DNA of 64,000 nucleotides, taken from positions 3,793,001 to 3,857,000 of the forward strand of contig JAWUZG010000070.1 of the NCBI GenBank assembly GCA_036785705.1, in the 5' to 3' direction. The stretch's first letter is position 1, and the number at the start of each line of letters is the position of its first letter. Below, piece after piece: positions 36,801 through 50,600 of this stretch. The position numbers and the translations under genes are program-made. Under the pieces are notes generated by a model. The model ran no database searches. It saw nothing but the letters and a program-made list of their open reading frames with translations, and was not told where the DNA came from. The DNA comes from Acanthornis magna. Its lineage: Eukaryota > Chordata > Aves > Passeriformes > Acanthizidae.

Positions 36801-38873
36801 ATTAGGCAATGAATAGAAAGATGTTTAGTGAAACTGGGCACCACACTGGAATTTCCCCTGAAAAAAGAAGCATAGAATCTTCAAGAATCAATAGCATGCA
36901 TTTTCTGTGGCCACTTAGTGAGCTCTGGATTATTGTCATATATACTCAATTCTTAATATTTACTCAGCTTTTCTAGAAATCAGCAGGACTTAAAATCAAG
37001 CACCTGAGCACTTTGACCATACCACATGAAGTATGTCAAGTTTCACTTCCAGCTTTGCTGATACCTGCTCTTTCTGGGTCGCATTTCCCATGCTGGTTGC
37101 TGGGACATTCCCATGGGTTGAAATTGCTGCTCTGAGTCAGGGTCCACACAGCTTTTGACCAGTCCCATCCAGAGAGAGTTTCCAGCGGCACCTAATGCAG
37201 TTGGGCTCCAGTTCATAGCTGTTAAATTGCTACATCACTGCATGAGTCAGACTATAATTTGGGATGAATATTAGGTCCCCATCTGTTTCATTATAGAGTG
37301 GCTCATGTCGTGTACCTCCCACTTTGAAGTCAGCACAGTCTTCTTGTAACCAAATGCAAGTTGGCTCTGGTTTCTGTTAAATTTTAGGAGTTGCCCCATC
37401 TCTCAACCTTTCTTTCAGTGAAAGGCCACATCAAGAGTTTGTTCGGTTTTTTTCTTAACAGAAAAAAAGCCTTTCAAATGTGGAGGAAAGTGAAACTTTT
37501 GAAGCGCCAACTGACACACTAAAATCTCCGTTCAGATTGTAAACTTGTCTCATTTTACTAAATAGAAAATAGGGAAAAATAGCTCCAAGAGGCATGGAAA
37601 AAAACATACTCTAGGCAGAATGTACCATTTTCATTTTTCATTAAGCCTAGCCCTTTCATTTTATTTTTAATAAATTCTATCTGGAATTATGCTGTATTCA
37701 ATTATGCATTTCAACTTCAGGCTAATGAAAACCTAACATTTGTGATTGTATCAAATTAGCCCTGAAGACTGAGAAAGTATTTAGTAATCTATGCAGTTTG
37801 GCCTATATTAAGTGCTGATTGATTTAATATATGAATACATTTTATAAACGGAATAAAATAGCAAGTGAAAACCTAAAATGTATGTATAGTGTATTGTCAT
37901 AGACAGTATATTGTAATTACAGTTTGTGCTTTTATGGAAATGTATGTGGACTCTAAACACTTAGAAATAATCCATAATTCTGTCTTTCACCATTTCTGCC
38001 ATCCTTTTGTTCAACTCATGATTTAGTTTCCTCCTTCTGTAGTTTGACAGGTTTTTGTCACATAGAGCACGTTATGCTGTTGTAGCAGCTGCATTCAGCA
38101 AACGTCTCTGTCACTTGTGGGTTTTTTTTTCTCACAGGCATTTCTAGTTTGCCTAATCTTCTGTTGTTACCATGAGGTCTATCACTTAGAGAAAACAATT
38201 ATAAGAAGAGTAATAGAGGACAAAGATGGTGACTTTAAAATAAGTTTCAAGTATTTGGGGGTATATTAACTCAAGCTGACTTTCACCTATGTAAATTTTT
38301 TGTATGATTAAGGAGCATGTCCAAGCTGCCTCTGAACCACAGAGCATTTAGTGTAAAGGACTTGGAGGGAACAGTTTAGGTCCTACCAGACTGGCAGAGA
38401 TCAAATATTAACGATGAGGACTTGTGACTCTTCAAGTGCGAGTAACTAGATAATTCAGACTGGTACCATGGTAAAATTGAGAACATTTGGTTTCTGTGCC
38501 TCAACAGCAGAATAAGGTTGTGAAGAATCATCAGCACAGATTTGCTGAGCACAAATCACATCAAACAAATCTAGTTTCTTCTTTAGATGAAAAAGACAGC
38601 AGAACAGATAAACAGGAAGAAGGAAATGTGTTTTGAGTTAGGTAGTGTACTGAAATTTCATAGACAAAGAGTTGAATTTTGTAGTCTTGAGACTAAATTA
38701 ACCCCTCATTCTTTCAGTTCTATTCACCAGTTTCCTTGAAGAGGTCAAGTGCCATAATTTAGGGAGAACAAACAGGGGGTCCTTCAAAGACGATAGATTT
38801 TTGGTGCCCTGGGGAGTATGATAAGAAGTATTCAGGAAAATTAGGGAAAATTTCTGAATATAACTATAGTGAA
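33837..38873. other. Non-coding DNA without recognised genes
   Basis: This is A+T-rich DNA. A locally repetitive stretch at about 35515-35585 contains several AAAGGC and CCAAGG words, and CCAAGGCCAAGGC occurs near 36038. The segment 37620-37960 is very A+T-rich, non-repetitive and full of homeodomain-type ATTA/TAAT cores, the look of a developmental enhancer or simply of A+T-rich DNA. No exon is recognised. Confidence 0.45.
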
Positions 38874-38890
38874 ATATATATATATATATA
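38874..38890 (+). repeat. (AT)n microsatellite
   Basis: This is an alternating A/T tract of 17 bases. It is short for a vertebrate microsatellite but long enough to be length-variable. Confidence 0.85.
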
Positions 38891-41800
38891 ATTAATCTTG
38901 TCTTACGGCTTCCAGCCACACATTTCCGTGGTTCTATCACCAGTATTTAAAGCTCTAACATGACTGTATTACTGCCTATCCAAAAGCTTGCAATATGTAA
39001 ACTAAAAATAGCTCTATATCCTTCTCCATTAGAATTTGTAAGCACAGCTTTCCTAGCCTGCAGCAATGTAGACCAAAGCATTCTTCACAAACAGCACTAT
39101 TAAACTACTCTGTGTAGCACACAAAGATGTATTAAAACAAATACAGCGTATCGTTGTCTGTCTGCATGAGGCATTGAAGGAAGAGGAATGCCCTGAGCAA
39201 CATTGCCCTTCTTCAATCCCACTCAGTCCAAAAAAAAACCAGAGAGGAGAAACTGCCTCTTGCACAAAAATACATTTGAAACTTTTCTAAATAGAATCTT
39301 TATGCAGGGAGCTGAAATGAAAGCCAAGCCATAAAAAGGCTTTTCTGAGAGCAATCTCCTGAAAGTCACAGCATATTAGAGAAATTTTTAAAAGTCACTG
39401 AACCTAAGTTCAGGCCGTCGCATCTTGGAGTCTTAAAATCTATGACTTCTTTTTGGTGGGAAAAGGGAGGAGGAAGTATTTCTTGTACTGGGCTTGCTTT
39501 TCACTACCCTCAGCTTTAATCCATGCTTATAATGCTTCAGTCAAATTTCAGAATGGGATCTGAACTGTCCTGTGGATTACAGCTTGAGATAGGTCAATAT
39601 ATTCATTTAATAGCGTAGCTTAGTAAGGAGAGACCCCCAAATCATAGCAGACATGAAATCAGATAGTGGGGAGCAGCTTATACAGACACAGACTCTCTGT
39701 GTGGAAAAGAAGCCGGGTTTTTTTGCTGCTTTTTTTCCCTTGGTTTCAAAAGTGCTGAAACCAGACAATGGCCATAAAGCAGTCCTTGCAAAGCGTTTCA
39801 GTCTCCCAGCAAAACACCAAGCAGGATCACCTAAAACAGAGCAGCAGTTCCCTACAGAGTCCTCATTCACTTGCAATTAAACTTTGGCTCCAAGTGAGAA
39901 TGCCAGCATGAATCCTGTTTTAATCTTAAAACTAGTTAGAAGGGAGTTCAGTGAAGCCAGAAGATACTCATGGTGTTCTGATACTCCTGCTTGTTTGAGT
40001 GTCCAGAACAACCTGTTCATAATTTCCCAGGTGCTGAAGCAAAGCCTTACCTTGCTTATACTCCTAGGCAATTTTGGTTATTGCCCCTTTATATTGGATA
40101 TGTGGAAAGAACTTCCTGCATAACATTTATTAGTTATAAGAAGTAAGTGTTTAAAACAAAATGTAATTGAGTAGTTCATGAAAATAAATGTATCTACAAT
40201 TTGTAGTGTCTAAATACTGCAGCAGGCAGTTGGAGTATTTGGAAAACTTAGTAGAGCTACTCTAAATTAAGACTAGGATAGTGAACCAAGAACCAGTCAG
40301 CTGATCCAAAGAGGTGAGAGCGCTAGGGGTTTTTTACATAGAAAAGGCAAACAACGTTGGTATACACCACATGGAGTTTGGCTAATCATTCTCCTAAATC
40401 CAAAACACAGCACCGCACTGGGTACTAGGAAGAAAGTTAACTTTATCCCAGACAAAACCAGCCCAAGCAGTCAAAATTCAAGTAGTGCTTATCAAGTCTA
40501 AGAAAGCACACAAGTCCTTCAGCATTGGCTTTATTCTATTCTTCATGTAGAAAATGTCAAGTGCTACTTGAAATGAAGATGAATTTGAAACACCCAAACA
40601 ATGTTCAGTTTTCTCTTAACTGTAGACCAGCTAGTAGGGAATTACAGTATTTTGGATTTCAGACAAGATTGTATCCTCTGGACAGAGTGTCCACTGAACT
40701 CCCACCTAAAGTACAGTTTTTGAAAAACCTAAATCAAGACTGGCGACTGTGAGAACTTTCAGCAGTTCAAATACAATCCACTGCAAAGGGTAGTGTTTGC
40801 AGTTTGTGGAAGAAACAACAGCCTGCATAGATCTCTTTCCTTTACTATAGAACGCCTACAAAATATTGGTAGCATTATACTGAATTTGGTTATTTCTGAC
40901 TCTCTGGAATAACATATTAACCTTTTCATTAAGTGTACTTAATGAAAGCATGCAGACGAGCAAGAGAGATGTCCTTTCTCTTGCTCTTTGCATTTTAAGA
41001 ATTGAGGCAAAATGAAGTGGCATTTCTGCCATATATTTCTAGAGCCAGTAATATGCTTCACTCTGCTTTCCTGCCTTCCCTCCACTGCTTGTACAGAGTT
41101 TGCCACCTACAAGGTGTAGCAAATGTAACGCTTACAGACGCACACCTCACACACCTCCCAGCTTTCCCCAGGGTGGAAGAGCAGCTGCAGTGATTGATGG
41201 CATGTGGTGGAGCTGTGCTGCTTCCCTCCTAGACCCTGTACTTGTCCAGGAGGCAGACATCCAGTCCATGTTGTCTCACTCGTGCTGCTCTTTGCTGATG
41301 GTGTTAGTTAAGCTAATTAAATTATCGGTAGCACAATTACACCCATTCCTGTTACAGTTTTACTGTTGGGCTTGTCCACAGACCATTTCTTCAGAGCCAC
41401 TGAAGCATTTCCAAGCATCATCTACTTTGACTTGTCATGAGCTTTTAGTTCCTAAGGGTCTTGGTCACTTGGATTGCAGGTTTAGGGACAGATGTTGGTA
41501 GGGAGGAGGAGAGGAGGCAAATTAAACTGTGTTGCTATATGTGTATAGAAAAGCCAAGGCGCTAAAATTCAATGTGACATATTTCTGTGGAGACCAGTGA
41601 GTCCATTCAGTGTCTTAAAAAGCTAAATAAGTACGTAAATGGAACTGCATTCTGCTGAATCCTGCAGGGATAGAAATGGGTCTCAGGGATGCACAGTTAG
41701 CAGCATCAATAGGAAAAATCATGCTGCACCTCAAAGTCTGAGTTCTTGAGGACTATCTTCATCTCTTATGTGGCATACACTAGGGAGTACTGATGCCTCT

Positions 41801-44556
41801 GTGTTTGTTAAATGTCCACAGTGTTTTAATTTGTTTGCATTTATAATTAAAACTTCTGTAGTATTCCTCTGATGCACAGAAAAATTAGCAGCCTGCTGAT
41901 ACATTTCTGCTGAAAAAAACATACTGTTGAGGTTTGCTGCACTTTACAGTGGACAGAATCAGATTAATTCATAACTCTTTTCGTATTGCTTTTGGCTTTT
42001 GGTTCATGTTTTCTTAATTTTAGATGATAATGGGTGTATGCCATATCCTGCACCTTCTTGTTCCTTAGAAAGTCTTTGAACTGTTGATCAACAGGTTTTT
42101 TTTGTTTAGAGAACACTTAATTCTGTTGCATTAATTTTGCTAGAAAATACATATGGTTGTGTGAGAGAGAATAAATTTTTAGGGCTTAAAGGCTGGAAAT
42201 AAATTTTCATGAGATTTCTCTTCAAATCTCATGACTTCGTGTTTACCTTACTTTTTATATTGCTTTGACTCAGGGTAATGTGTTTTGTTTAATTCATTGA
42301 TGAAAGCAGAAGTAAACCGACAAGAAATGAAATCAGTGGAAGCGTTGAACCCAGAATGAACAAAATGTTAACCAGGAAGCTGCCAAAGGTGAAAACCCTT
42401 GGGCTCTAGGCCACTGGTGCTGTGGTTTCTAGAGAGGCAGAGAAGGTGCTGCTCTCATCCTCTGGAGTAGGAGGTGGGATCAGTTAGGCTGCCTCAAGGG
42501 AGGATTAGAGAGCCCTCATGTGAAAACACGTTTGAGATTTACTGACGTAAGGAAGCTGCGAAGCTTTGGATTTTGCCTACCTCTGTGCATGAAAAATAAC
42601 CTGTAGTGACTTTTCCTGTCGAGTGCTCCCATTCTCTAGTCCATATCCTACTTTGTGCCTTCCATTGTGGTACTGAATTGGGCCTCAAACTTCAGAGCAA
42701 AGGCTTGTCAGGTGTTTGATCTAGTCCTGTTACCAACTGTGGTAACGTTCTGTATTACCATAGTAAACAATAGCTTTGTGGAAATCAAGAACTTGGAAGG
42801 AGCAGTCACAGCAAGGAGAGAACTTGATTTAATAAATGAACCAAAATAGATCAGGTTGGCTCAAAGGTTCCAAACATTTCTTTCCCCTAAGGCAGTAATT
42901 TGTAAGTAAGGAAAACAAGCAAAATCAAATAAACTGGGAGCAGAGTAGAAGAGGAACAATAGCATCCATGATGCCAGTAACACAGAAAAGTCAGTAGCAA
43001 AAGGAGGGATGAGCTAATAAAAAGAAGCAGAGCAGAAAGGAGATGAAGGCTCCCAGCTCATTACAGCTGCTGTTGCTGCACTGTCTCCCCTTGTCAAATC
43101 CACTGTGCAGCGCACGGCACTGGAGCACCAAGGGCCCTATTGGTATTCTCAGTGCATGCACACTCCTACAGCCGCGTAGCTTAGAAAAGTTTGGGGGCTC
43201 AGAAGGAGCAGGTCAGAAATGGGAAGGACAGCAGTGGAAACAGAAAGTGAGTAGCTGTCCTCCCTGGAGGTGATTTTGGTTCCATTGCTCACAAGGAAGA
43301 AACAGATTGATCTTCCCAGAAGCACTCCCTGGCGGGTTTGGGGAAGCTTGTAAGACACCATAGGATTTTGTCAGGAGTGATGAGATCTTCCAGGGAGACT
43401 GGTGATTAGTATAGCAAGATTACTGTTATTAAGAGTTAGCTGTCAAAATTACAGAATTACATGGGAAAAATTAATAAGAATTATTGATGTTACTTTTACA
43501 GATGCTAAATCCCTCAACCAAGACAAATAAAACCTCAATATGTTATTGCTATTTTTCTCTGTGGTTAAAACCATGTGATACAGAATCACTGGTGATTAAG
43601 GAAAATTCACACCAGGGAAGGGAAAAATAGAAACACCTCCTAGGGTAAGAGGCAGAAGGAAAATCCAGTGAGGAACAACTCTGTTATCTCAAGATAAGGT
43701 TTAGATTTAGGGCTTTCTGTCAGACTCTCTGTCAGTTCTGAGATTTTAGTAACAATTACTGAAATTGTTGGTGTGTGGTGAAGAGACCACTGTTAGAGGA
43801 GGATCCCAACTCCATGGTCACAAATCTACATTCACAGTGACAAAGACTTCAATAAATTATTCTTGTTCTTTCATTGCCAGTGCCTTATCAGCGCTCCACA
43901 TGACTACATCACTGCTCTCGTTCCCTCACTTAAGTTATTTCCATAGTGATGTTTTCCATGGGATTTTTTCCTCTCTGGTAGATTTCAATCAGATATCCAT
44001 CATCATGGAAAGGGACATCCCAGCTTTGGAAAAGAGCATGCCTGAAAGGAAGTGGAATTGATTGCTCTTGGCAGTGCTGTAGCCACTTGTAAGTTCTAAT
44101 TTATACCAGGCAGACACAGAATGCCATCTGGTTGTGCCAAAGCGATTTGAAAGGAAGCACAGGAACGCACGTTTGAGTTGGCCATCTGTTGGCATGTCTG
44201 TAACTCCACAGAGGGAGGTATTGGCATGGCTGAGGCCAGGAGCTCAGGCTTTGTTGTTTTTCTCGGAGGGCAAGGAAGTAGGATCTGGCACAGCCCTCTG
44301 GTATTAGAGGTCCTTGGATTTTTTCAAGCTTGATTGTGTAAGGTAGAAAGGGAGGAATGCCAACTGTAGCCTGCATCCTGGGTTTCTCACTCACTCATAT
44401 TTCCTGGCAAGAGCATGAATTTGGGGGTGTGTGTTGGGGCTGTGGGTGGTTAGGTATATCCAGGTCTGAAATCACTGTCTTAGAAGTAGTTGCCTTCTCA
44501 CTTCAGGCAAGGGGGTAACATAGAACTAACAGTTCCAAGTAGTGAAGATAAGGTAT
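38891..44556. other. Non-coding DNA, nothing recognised
   Basis: The open frame at 41100-41501 (plus, 133 codons) begins at a TTG, lacks motifs, and is not bordered by convincing splice sites. The other frames are shorter and overlap on both strands. I see no transposon. Confidence 0.5.
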
Positions 44557-44645
44557 TTTTGTGGTTTTGTTTGTTTATTTAGTGGTTTTGGGGTTTTTTG
44601 AGGGGGCACTTTTTTGGGATTTTTGGGGGTATTTTAGGGATGGTA
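44557..44645 (+). repeat. G/T-rich low-complexity tract
   Basis: The plus strand is almost devoid of C and consists of T-runs alternating with G-runs (for example GGGGTTTTTTGAGGGGG and GGGATTTTTGGGGG). Several runs of three or more G lie close together, so a quadruplex is conceivable. This is the mirror type of the A/C tracts elsewhere in the window. Confidence 0.75.
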
Positions 44646-47600
44646 ACTTTCTGTGAATCCATGGTAAGTAAATAAATAAAAAACTACTTTAGCTGCCTAC
44701 TTCAGAGCTTTGGTGCTCACAGCAAGTTCTTAGAAGCAACTAGGAGTGTGATGGATGAGCCCCTCCTTTTGTTACCTTTACTTCTCATAAACCAGCGCTA
44801 ATCTTGTAGTTTATTTATGTACAAAGCACAACGTGTGTATTTTATGTGTAATCCTTACACAGCCTTCACAGTTTAGGAAAAATGAATACAGTTCTACAAT
44901 ACAACCCCTACCAACAGGTGGTTCTGCTTGCTAGAGTAGAGGTTTTCGTTCCCTTTTATTTCACATCCTCAGCTGTTTGGTGGCCAGATAGCTACAGGAA
45001 CAGCTGCCCAAAATCTACCAACAGCAAAGGGTTCTCCAGAGACCCAGAGGCTGAGAATTTCCCAAAGCCCTCGTGCTGGTCATGGTGTGGAGATCACATC
45101 TTCCACAGCCTGCATGGTGCTCTGGACAGGAGGTTGGTTGAGCTGACTGGAGCTGACCTGAGCTGAGCTGGGTTTGCTGCTGTTGTGTTTCTGCCCTGAG
45201 GTCCAGCACATCGAGTGTGTTATCCTTGCAAGGCAGCACACCTGGCAGACTGAGCTGGTTTGTGGGACCAGGGCTATGGGTGCTTCTGTTTGGGTTCAGC
45301 CAGCTGCTGGCAGTGGGTCTGTACCTGGGCACTTCTGTGCCTGCTGACATGACCTGTAACACATCTTTGTGGGTGTGTTGCATCCAGACAGGCTCAAGTG
45401 GGGCTCCTCTGAACCATTTTCCAAGCTGGGTGTTTTAAAAGCTGAAGGCTTGCTTTGATCTTCTGTTCGATGCTGCATCAGCAAAGCAGCTGTGAGTTCT
45501 ATCAGTGACTTAGGTGCTGAATCAAACTTAAACAAATTTGATCCTGGTAATGCTGATCTTCATGCATGGACCCAGTAAATACATTCTTATAGTAAAAGAA
45601 TGCCCTTAATTCTTACTTATATCTCTCAATTACTGTCCTCATTTAGCAGGGGGAAAATGTGGTGCATGTCGTGATGGGGGTGTGGGAAGGGGAAGGGAGG
45701 GGGACACCACATTTTAACTGAGAGCCTTTTCCATCTTTCTTTATATACAGAAAGTAAAAATACATGGAAAGAAAATAAATTATAACATAGCCAATTATGA
45801 ATTCTCTACTTGTGGAGAGCAGGAGGCTGTCCTGGCCTTTTGGGAAGCCATCTTGGGGAAATACAAAGTGCAGATCACAGCAGTTGTTCCCAGTGTGCTG
45901 TTTGGTATGCAGCGACTCCAGCACGCAAGGCCCTGAGCAGCAATCTTTGGAATCTATTACATTTGTTCCACAAAGTCACTCTAAACCCATTTAATCTCCT
46001 TCATCAGTGCTGCTGACATCCACAACTTATGCACTGAGTAGACAATCGAAGGAGGAGATTTATAAGGCAGCTCTCTCCATTGATTCTTAGAAGGCCAGTT
46101 TTTACACTGTAGGAAGGGCAGTGCTTCATTTTACTTTATCTTTTGCTTGACCATCCTCCGTCTTCTCCCATACTGGATGACAGTGTTACTACTGACCTAG
46201 TAACACTTTCAGGTTTCATGAAATAACCAGAAATTAAATGGTCATTATGGATGCCACCTTCCCAGGGATTACCTTGCACAGCAACATAGTCTCCCTTCTC
46301 CACATTAACGTGGAAAGGCTGGGAGCAGAAAAATGGTGGGGGACTATGGCTTTTGTGTTTATTCAAAAGCTTTTTTGAACCAAGCATTTAATAGCAGATT
46401 GGTCTTTTTTCAAAGTCCTTTTGAGGGCACAGAGGGCACAGAAGCTGTGGCAGAAATCCTGAATGCAGCAGAAGGAGCAGCTTGTTTCACACACTAGTGC
46501 TGGCACTGGTAAATGGGTATTGGCAGGGTGACTGAGTGAGGGACTCTGGGCTGGGAAGTAAATCAGCAGCTTGCTTTTTTCTGGTTTATTTTTTCTTTCT
46601 TAAAAGGCCAGTGCAAAGGAAGGCAGAGGACATGGTAAACTTGCTGTGGAATTTTTGAAAGCTTTCAGTATTGATTTGACACACTGAAGTTATGGAAGTG
46701 TCTACCTGAAGTTAAAGAGGGAAGAGTTAAGCCAATGATTTGTGCTTTAAGAAGTCTTTGGCTGAGCAAAGCAGACTCTCAAGGCAGTTAAATTCCCAGG
46801 AGCAGTGGCAATTTGTTCCCATATTAAGGTGTGAGCTGAATTTGCAGGAAAGATCATTATCGTGTCACACCACAAATCCGCTGTGGCAGCAGCAGCACCG
46901 AAGGTCTGTCTGTCCATGGCAGTGTCACAGCCCCATTGCCCCCCAGCTGCTTTCCCAAGGAATGGCTTGTTCTCTGGAGCCACATGGGGCTGGGAGTCAT
47001 ACTGCTAAAGAGCTGTGTATCTTTTCCCTCAAGACTTTGCACAGGTCAGAGGTCAAATGTACAGAAAACTGAGACTGTCTAAGAATGCTATTGGAAGGTT
47101 AAGCAAAATTAACCCAGGGTAGAAGGGGTCTTGGAAGACATTTTCTAGAGAGAAAAAAATAGTTCTGAGCTCTTACTACTGAGTAAGTACTGCTAGTGAA
47201 ACAGTTCAAGCCACTTAGACTCAGTTCTCTCACTTAATTGTATATTGTTGTGAAAAATGGTATTCCATCAGTTTAATAATAATTATAAATTATAAAGTTG
47301 CTCTAAAACTGTTTGTTGTTTCCAAGGTAAGTGATATTTGGGCTTCTTCAGCTGATATTGCATGCTAATCAGAGTAGGGAGTTCAGTAGGTAGATCCTGT
47401 TAAATTAATCAGTAATTCCCACTTGGCTTTTCTTGCTAACATCTTGACTTTTAACACACATCCTTCACAATTCAGAAATAGAAATGTGTCTCTGAGAGAT
47501 CTGGGAGAGGTCAAATAGAGTCTTAGTCACAGCCTTTCTGGGCCTATAATTAAATACATTTCTGAAACATGGCATAATGTGCAAAAACTTGCCTAGTTGC

Positions 47601-50600
47601 TGTTCTGTGGAATTCCTTCTCAACAGAGAGCTATTACTATCTTGGAGGTTTCTGACTGCAAGAAATTAAATACCATCTGCTAAAAGAACCATGGCAATAC
47701 TTTCATCTTCAGTATTTCCCTTCTGGTTATTGTGGGCAAAATAGAGGGAATATTCAGAGAAAACAATGGGAGAAGGAGCAGTGTCATCCTTCTTTGATTG
47801 CATCGTGGCCATAGAGGTGGCCTCCATAAAGGCCTGGGAATGCACTGAGTTAAGTGTAAATTTGGTGTTGCTGGGTTGAGGTGAATTTGTAGCTGAGAGA
47901 AGTTGTGTGACCTCACTGAGGCAATCAGGGTTGTGAGAATGGCATTTTTGCTTTTCAAATAGTTCACTTTTATTTTTATCATATGAAAGAAACTAGGAGA
48001 GGGATGGGAAATGTAGAAGGGGATGAATGACAGCTGAGAATTTGTGAAAAAAAGGAAGGATGGGAAAATGGGTTACTGTCACAGCAGAGATGATGCTGTG
48101 AGAGAGCAGCTAAGGTACTGCAGCACGAGTGGTGTTAAAGGGTTTGAAGGAGATGAAGTGACACTGTCACCTCTGCTGGAGAGCTCTGGGGCAGTACCTG
48201 CCGTGCTCATGGCCCCAGAGGTCTGCTCCAGTTCTGAGATCCTAGAAGGAAAGACCAGGAGATGAGGAATTTACCAGCAGCTGAAAAATGTACAAGAGCA
48301 CAAATTATTGAGGTCAGCCTTTAGCTCCCTGACAGCAGTGAACATCTGCGAGATGCTTTGCTAGCTTGGGAGCTGCTCTGTCATTTCTTCAGCACTGTTT
48401 TCATTTAGGCCAGTCCTCATCTGTTTACCCTAAGTCATCAGGCAAAGATGGGAGGCTGATGGGAACAATATCTTCAGAGGAATATTCTCTCCAGTGGAAT
48501 GAAATCTGAAGGCACATGCAAGTCCCAGCTGCTCTGTGTTAGTTTTGTTTATGCTGTTGGTCTAGACAGTAAACGAAACAATTTGTGTCTTCCGTTAATT
48601 GGCTTCTCTTCAGTGGAACAGCACACTCAGTGAATTGTTTCCATCACAGAAGTTTCTATTCATTAAAAGTTTTTAAAGCCCTTCTTTCACTCCTCCAAGA
48701 GAATAAAAAAGGATGTACAGAATTATAACAAAATACAAAGGTAGATACATAAAATACTGCTTTCATTTTTCATAGTTCTCTAAAAGTAATGGTTTTAAGG
48801 TTAAAAGAAACATTTTACCATTCAGCACCATCACTATATTGAAAATGCTGAGATTCAGCTTTCTCTTTTCCTGCTCAGAGAATGAGTTCTTTGACTCTAT
48901 CCTCAGCTTTCTCAGGAAGTAGCTGAATCTTACACTATTTTCCAGTTGAAGAACATCCTGAGGTGTGCATGGTGGAGCTCAAGAGGTGTGGTTTTTTTGT
49001 GTCTGCTGTGATGATCTTCCTCAAAGGCAAATGGATTTTATTCTCTAATGTTTGCATGTCTGGTTGATAGCTGAAAAAAACTAGGGGTTTGTCATCAAAT
49101 CAAATGGATGTTTATATAAAGAAAGGAGACCTAAGTTTGGAGAAACATTGGCTTGTATCTACTTGTACTGCAGAAGGAGTTCAATTTGGGCAAAAATAAA
49201 AAAGCTTTTACAATTGATTGTCTTCTGTTTGGCTGGGCTTGTGTCTCAGCACAAAATAAAAATGAAATAAGCCAACAGAGCTACATAATATATGAATAAA
49301 AACATTGGGAGGCATCCAAGATCAAAGTATTTAAGCTGGTTTTTATACATGAATATATGAATGTAATCACTTCACCTGGTTTAACCATCCCCTTTTGGCT
49401 GCCAGGGAAAATAAATTTGTAGTGTACAATAGGTCAAGGATCTGGTAGGGAACAGAATGTGCAGTCCATAAATCTGTACAAACGTGCAGGAAGCTCAGCT
49501 ACAGCTGTGAAGTGCAATAGTGGATCCAGCCTTTCCTTGAGGATGACATTTTGAGAAACTGACTGCTTTCAGAGGATGGGCTATTAGACTGGACTACATT
49601 AATTTCTGTGTGTTTCCACCTGCATGGAAGAAGAACGGACTGTGTTCAGCCAGTTGGTACATTTTGTTGGCAGGCTGCTCTTCTGCTCCCATCAGGTGCT
49701 GTGATGACACTGCTCAGGCAGAGGGAGAAAAACCCCTGTGGTTTAATAACACTCAGGGACTGAATAGGTAAAGTCAAACCCTCAAAAGTTGAAGTACAGA
49801 ATCACAGTTTTAAACTTCTGAATTTAGTCTGGCAGTTTTGTGTGTAAGATTTACCAAACCCTTATTTCTATCTCTCTGTATCAGGGATATACATCTTTTC
49901 TTTCCATGGTGCTCCCTTTAGGCAGCCTACAGATACCTGCCAGTGACCAAGAGGAAATTCAGTAAACTTTCAGTGTTCAGTGTCAGGTGCACAGTTTTAT
50001 TTACTACAGAGCCTCCTAATATCACACTTGATTACAGATTTATTCCTGGTCTCAGGGGCTTTCTGTGCAGTTCATTATCGTAGCATCGGAGTGTTTCACA
50101 AATGTTAATGGGTTTATCTTCACAACTCATTCTGAGTGCTGGTATTATTACAGGCTCCTCTGAGGATTTCCTTGCCAGTCTTTAATTATTTTTCACTGAA
50201 TATTTGCAAGTGGCAGCTTCAGACACTGCAATTCAGTGAATATTGGGCAGATATTTCTTGGATGTCAGGAAGCATCCCTAATTCCTGAATCTTTGCCAGT
50301 AATCCGGCAGTAATCAGTAATCCAGTGCACACTTCAAAAGTATAAACACTGGAAAGCTCATTAGCTAAGCACTTCTAAGTTTGTTTGCTTGTTTTTAATT
50401 GTTGAACTTAGGTATTTTCTCTGGCTTTGTTTTTGGAAAAAGCTGAGCCTTTTATTTTTTTAAACTTCTCAACCAATTTTTCCTGTGGACTGTTGCCCAA
50501 GCTGTTGAAAGTCTGCAAAATGTTAAGCAATTGATAATGAAATTTTTAAAAAATGCATGCCAGGAAAAACAACTATAGATGATAATGCTTATAAATATGC

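Noticed and set aside
41100..41501. 133-codon plus-strand open frame as a gene
   Set aside because: It begins at a TTG, and its Cys/Ser/Leu-rich composition has no motif and no convincing exon borders.
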